Of a stretch of 64,000 bases of DNA, positions 63,349-64,000 are shown one piece after another. Below the pieces are notes generated by a model, which was not told the DNA's origin, did not search any database, and saw only the letters and a program-made list of their open reading frames with translations. Position 1 is the stretch's first letter. The number at the start of each line of letters is the position of its first letter. The DNA comes from Sipunculus nudus (lineage: Eukaryota; Annelida; Sipuncula; Golfingiida; Sipunculidae), in assembly GCA_026874595.1 (NCBI GenBank), contig JAPPUL010000068.1, forward strand, positions 695,001 to 759,000. Direction: 5' to 3'. A program made the translations under genes and the position numbers.

Positions 63349-64000
63349 ATGATAAACAAAAACCGGCCGTTATGGCTTTTATCTGCAGTTGTATTAATAC
63401 TATTTACGAGTGTTGGATGTACAGAATACTTGATGGTACCGAACATCTCAACCTACGGTGGAGACATAGACTTTGTGGTGATGCTGGTATCTGTAATAGT
63501 TATTCCGATAGGCTGCATCGCAATGGGTATACTAATATACCTATTACTAAGATACAAAAAGAAAGATGGGAATGAGGCAAGTTATATACGAGATGGCTCA
63601 CCCTACCAAGATGAAGGAGTAGTTGGGAAGGCGGTTATAGAAAATAAGCTTGGCCGTAAGGTTGCCTTAGTTTTACTCTCGCTTGATATATTTGTACTAC
63701 TATTAGACATACTTATAATCGTAGCCAACATAGGTCCTTGGATATCGGTTTCGGGGAGTATAGATAAGCAAAAAGACGGATGGACTTTGCCTGTTTCTGC
63801 AGGAGATAAGATTGCTAGTAAAGATGTACTTGAAATAAAAGTAGTTTTGAGACAATATGATTTTGATTTTTACTATCCTGGAGCGGATGGAATATTAAAT
63901 ACAAAAGATGATTTTAAGGTAACGCATTTCATGCATGTACCGGTAGATCGTAAAGTTGTAATACACATTGCCTCGCCTATAAATGATGTAGTACATAGCT
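63349..64000 (+). CDS. coxB: Cytochrome c oxidase subunit II (5' part, cut by window end)
   Basis: First 217 residues; continues past the window. An N-terminal leader with S-V-G-C24 could be a lipobox. Two membrane helices follow (about 45-66 VVMLVSVIVIPIGCIAMGIL; about 105-130 ALVLLSLDIFVLLLDILIIV). The extracytoplasmic cupredoxin part begins IKVVLRQYDFDFYYPGADG and reaches MHVPVDRKVVIHIASPINDVVHS, the conserved pre-CuA block. Ribosome site ggggggag. Subunit II accepts electrons from cytochrome c, so the organism has an aerobic terminal oxidase. Confidence 0.88.
   Translation, partial: MINKNRPLWLLSAVVLILFTSVGCTEYLMVPNISTYGGDIDFVVMLVSVIVIPIGCIAMGILIYLLLRYKKKDGNEASYIRDGSPYQDEGVVGKAVIENKLGRKVALVLLSLDIFVLLLDILIIVANIGPWISVSGSIDKQKDGWTLPVSAGDKIASKDVLEIKVVLRQYDFDFYYPGADGILNTKDDFKVTHFMHVPVDRKVVIHIASPINDVVHS

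Overview
The window is AT-rich bacterial DNA from a diderm (Gram-negative type) organism. Several genes encode lipoproteins with a lipobox, exported beta-barrel proteins, an Mla-type lipid-transport ATPase and a periplasmic chaperone-like protein. It appears to respire oxygen: the right edge carries the start of cytochrome c oxidase subunit II. Gene order tRNA-Ser, SRP RNA, dnaX, ybaB, recR, a tandem-domain ThyX, an EF-G2-type GTPase, caspase-like/TPR exported proteins and a spore-photolyase-like radical SAM protein would fit a spirochaete or another deep diderm lineage. I cannot fix the phylum from sequence alone; the HU proteins look closer to the Bacteroidetes style.

Layout. 1-6140 is a graveyard of one catabolic/transport operon: branched-chain-type ABC transporter (binding protein, ATPase, two permeases), a Rieske protein, CoA-transferase subunits A and B, and a beta-ketoadipyl-CoA-type thiolase. 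All are broken by frameshifts, stops and deletions, yet the gene order is still readable. 6272-9406 is an intact information-processing block (tRNA-Ser, SRP RNA, dnaX, ybaB, recR). 9439-20576 holds housekeeping genes: a cation efflux protein, thyX, gpsA-queE-queD, msrA, an unknown gene, a cobA-hemD fusion, psd, nif3-like and HU. 20816-32521 holds mnmG, an NlpC/P60-type hydrolase, rsmD, prs, accA, an ECF sigma factor overlapping mlaF, riboflavin synthase, a GT-C type glycosyltransferase, a second HU and EF-G2. 32552-41725 holds an M16 protease with ubiX, bioA-bioD, pyrF, pepA and an outer-membrane protein.

41804-49898 is the most distinctive region. It is a six-gene minus-strand cluster of exported proteins containing one caspase-like TPR protein with an intact His/Cys dyad and a second, lipoprotein-anchored one in which both catalytic residues are replaced (His to Tyr, Cys to Ala). 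With them are a beta-barrel protein, a jelly-roll-like lipoprotein, a DUF4384-like protein and a secreted protein with a very basic tail. I propose this as the candidate undescribed system of the window: a periplasmic/outer-membrane caspase-pseudocaspase pair.

50351-64000 holds a lipoprotein, mgtE, two small conserved proteins, gatC-murJ, arsM next to a radical SAM SPL-like gene, a PpiD/SurA-like protein with a beta-barrel protein, gatB, folK, a Cys-rich lipoprotein and coxB. Short tandem repeats recur throughout, inside genes (dnaX, msrA, accA, lipoproteins) and between them. They include a four-fold C7-8 tract with G-quadruplex potential in the divergent region at 16.2 kb. Base-composition asymmetry switches in blocks that do not always follow gene direction.
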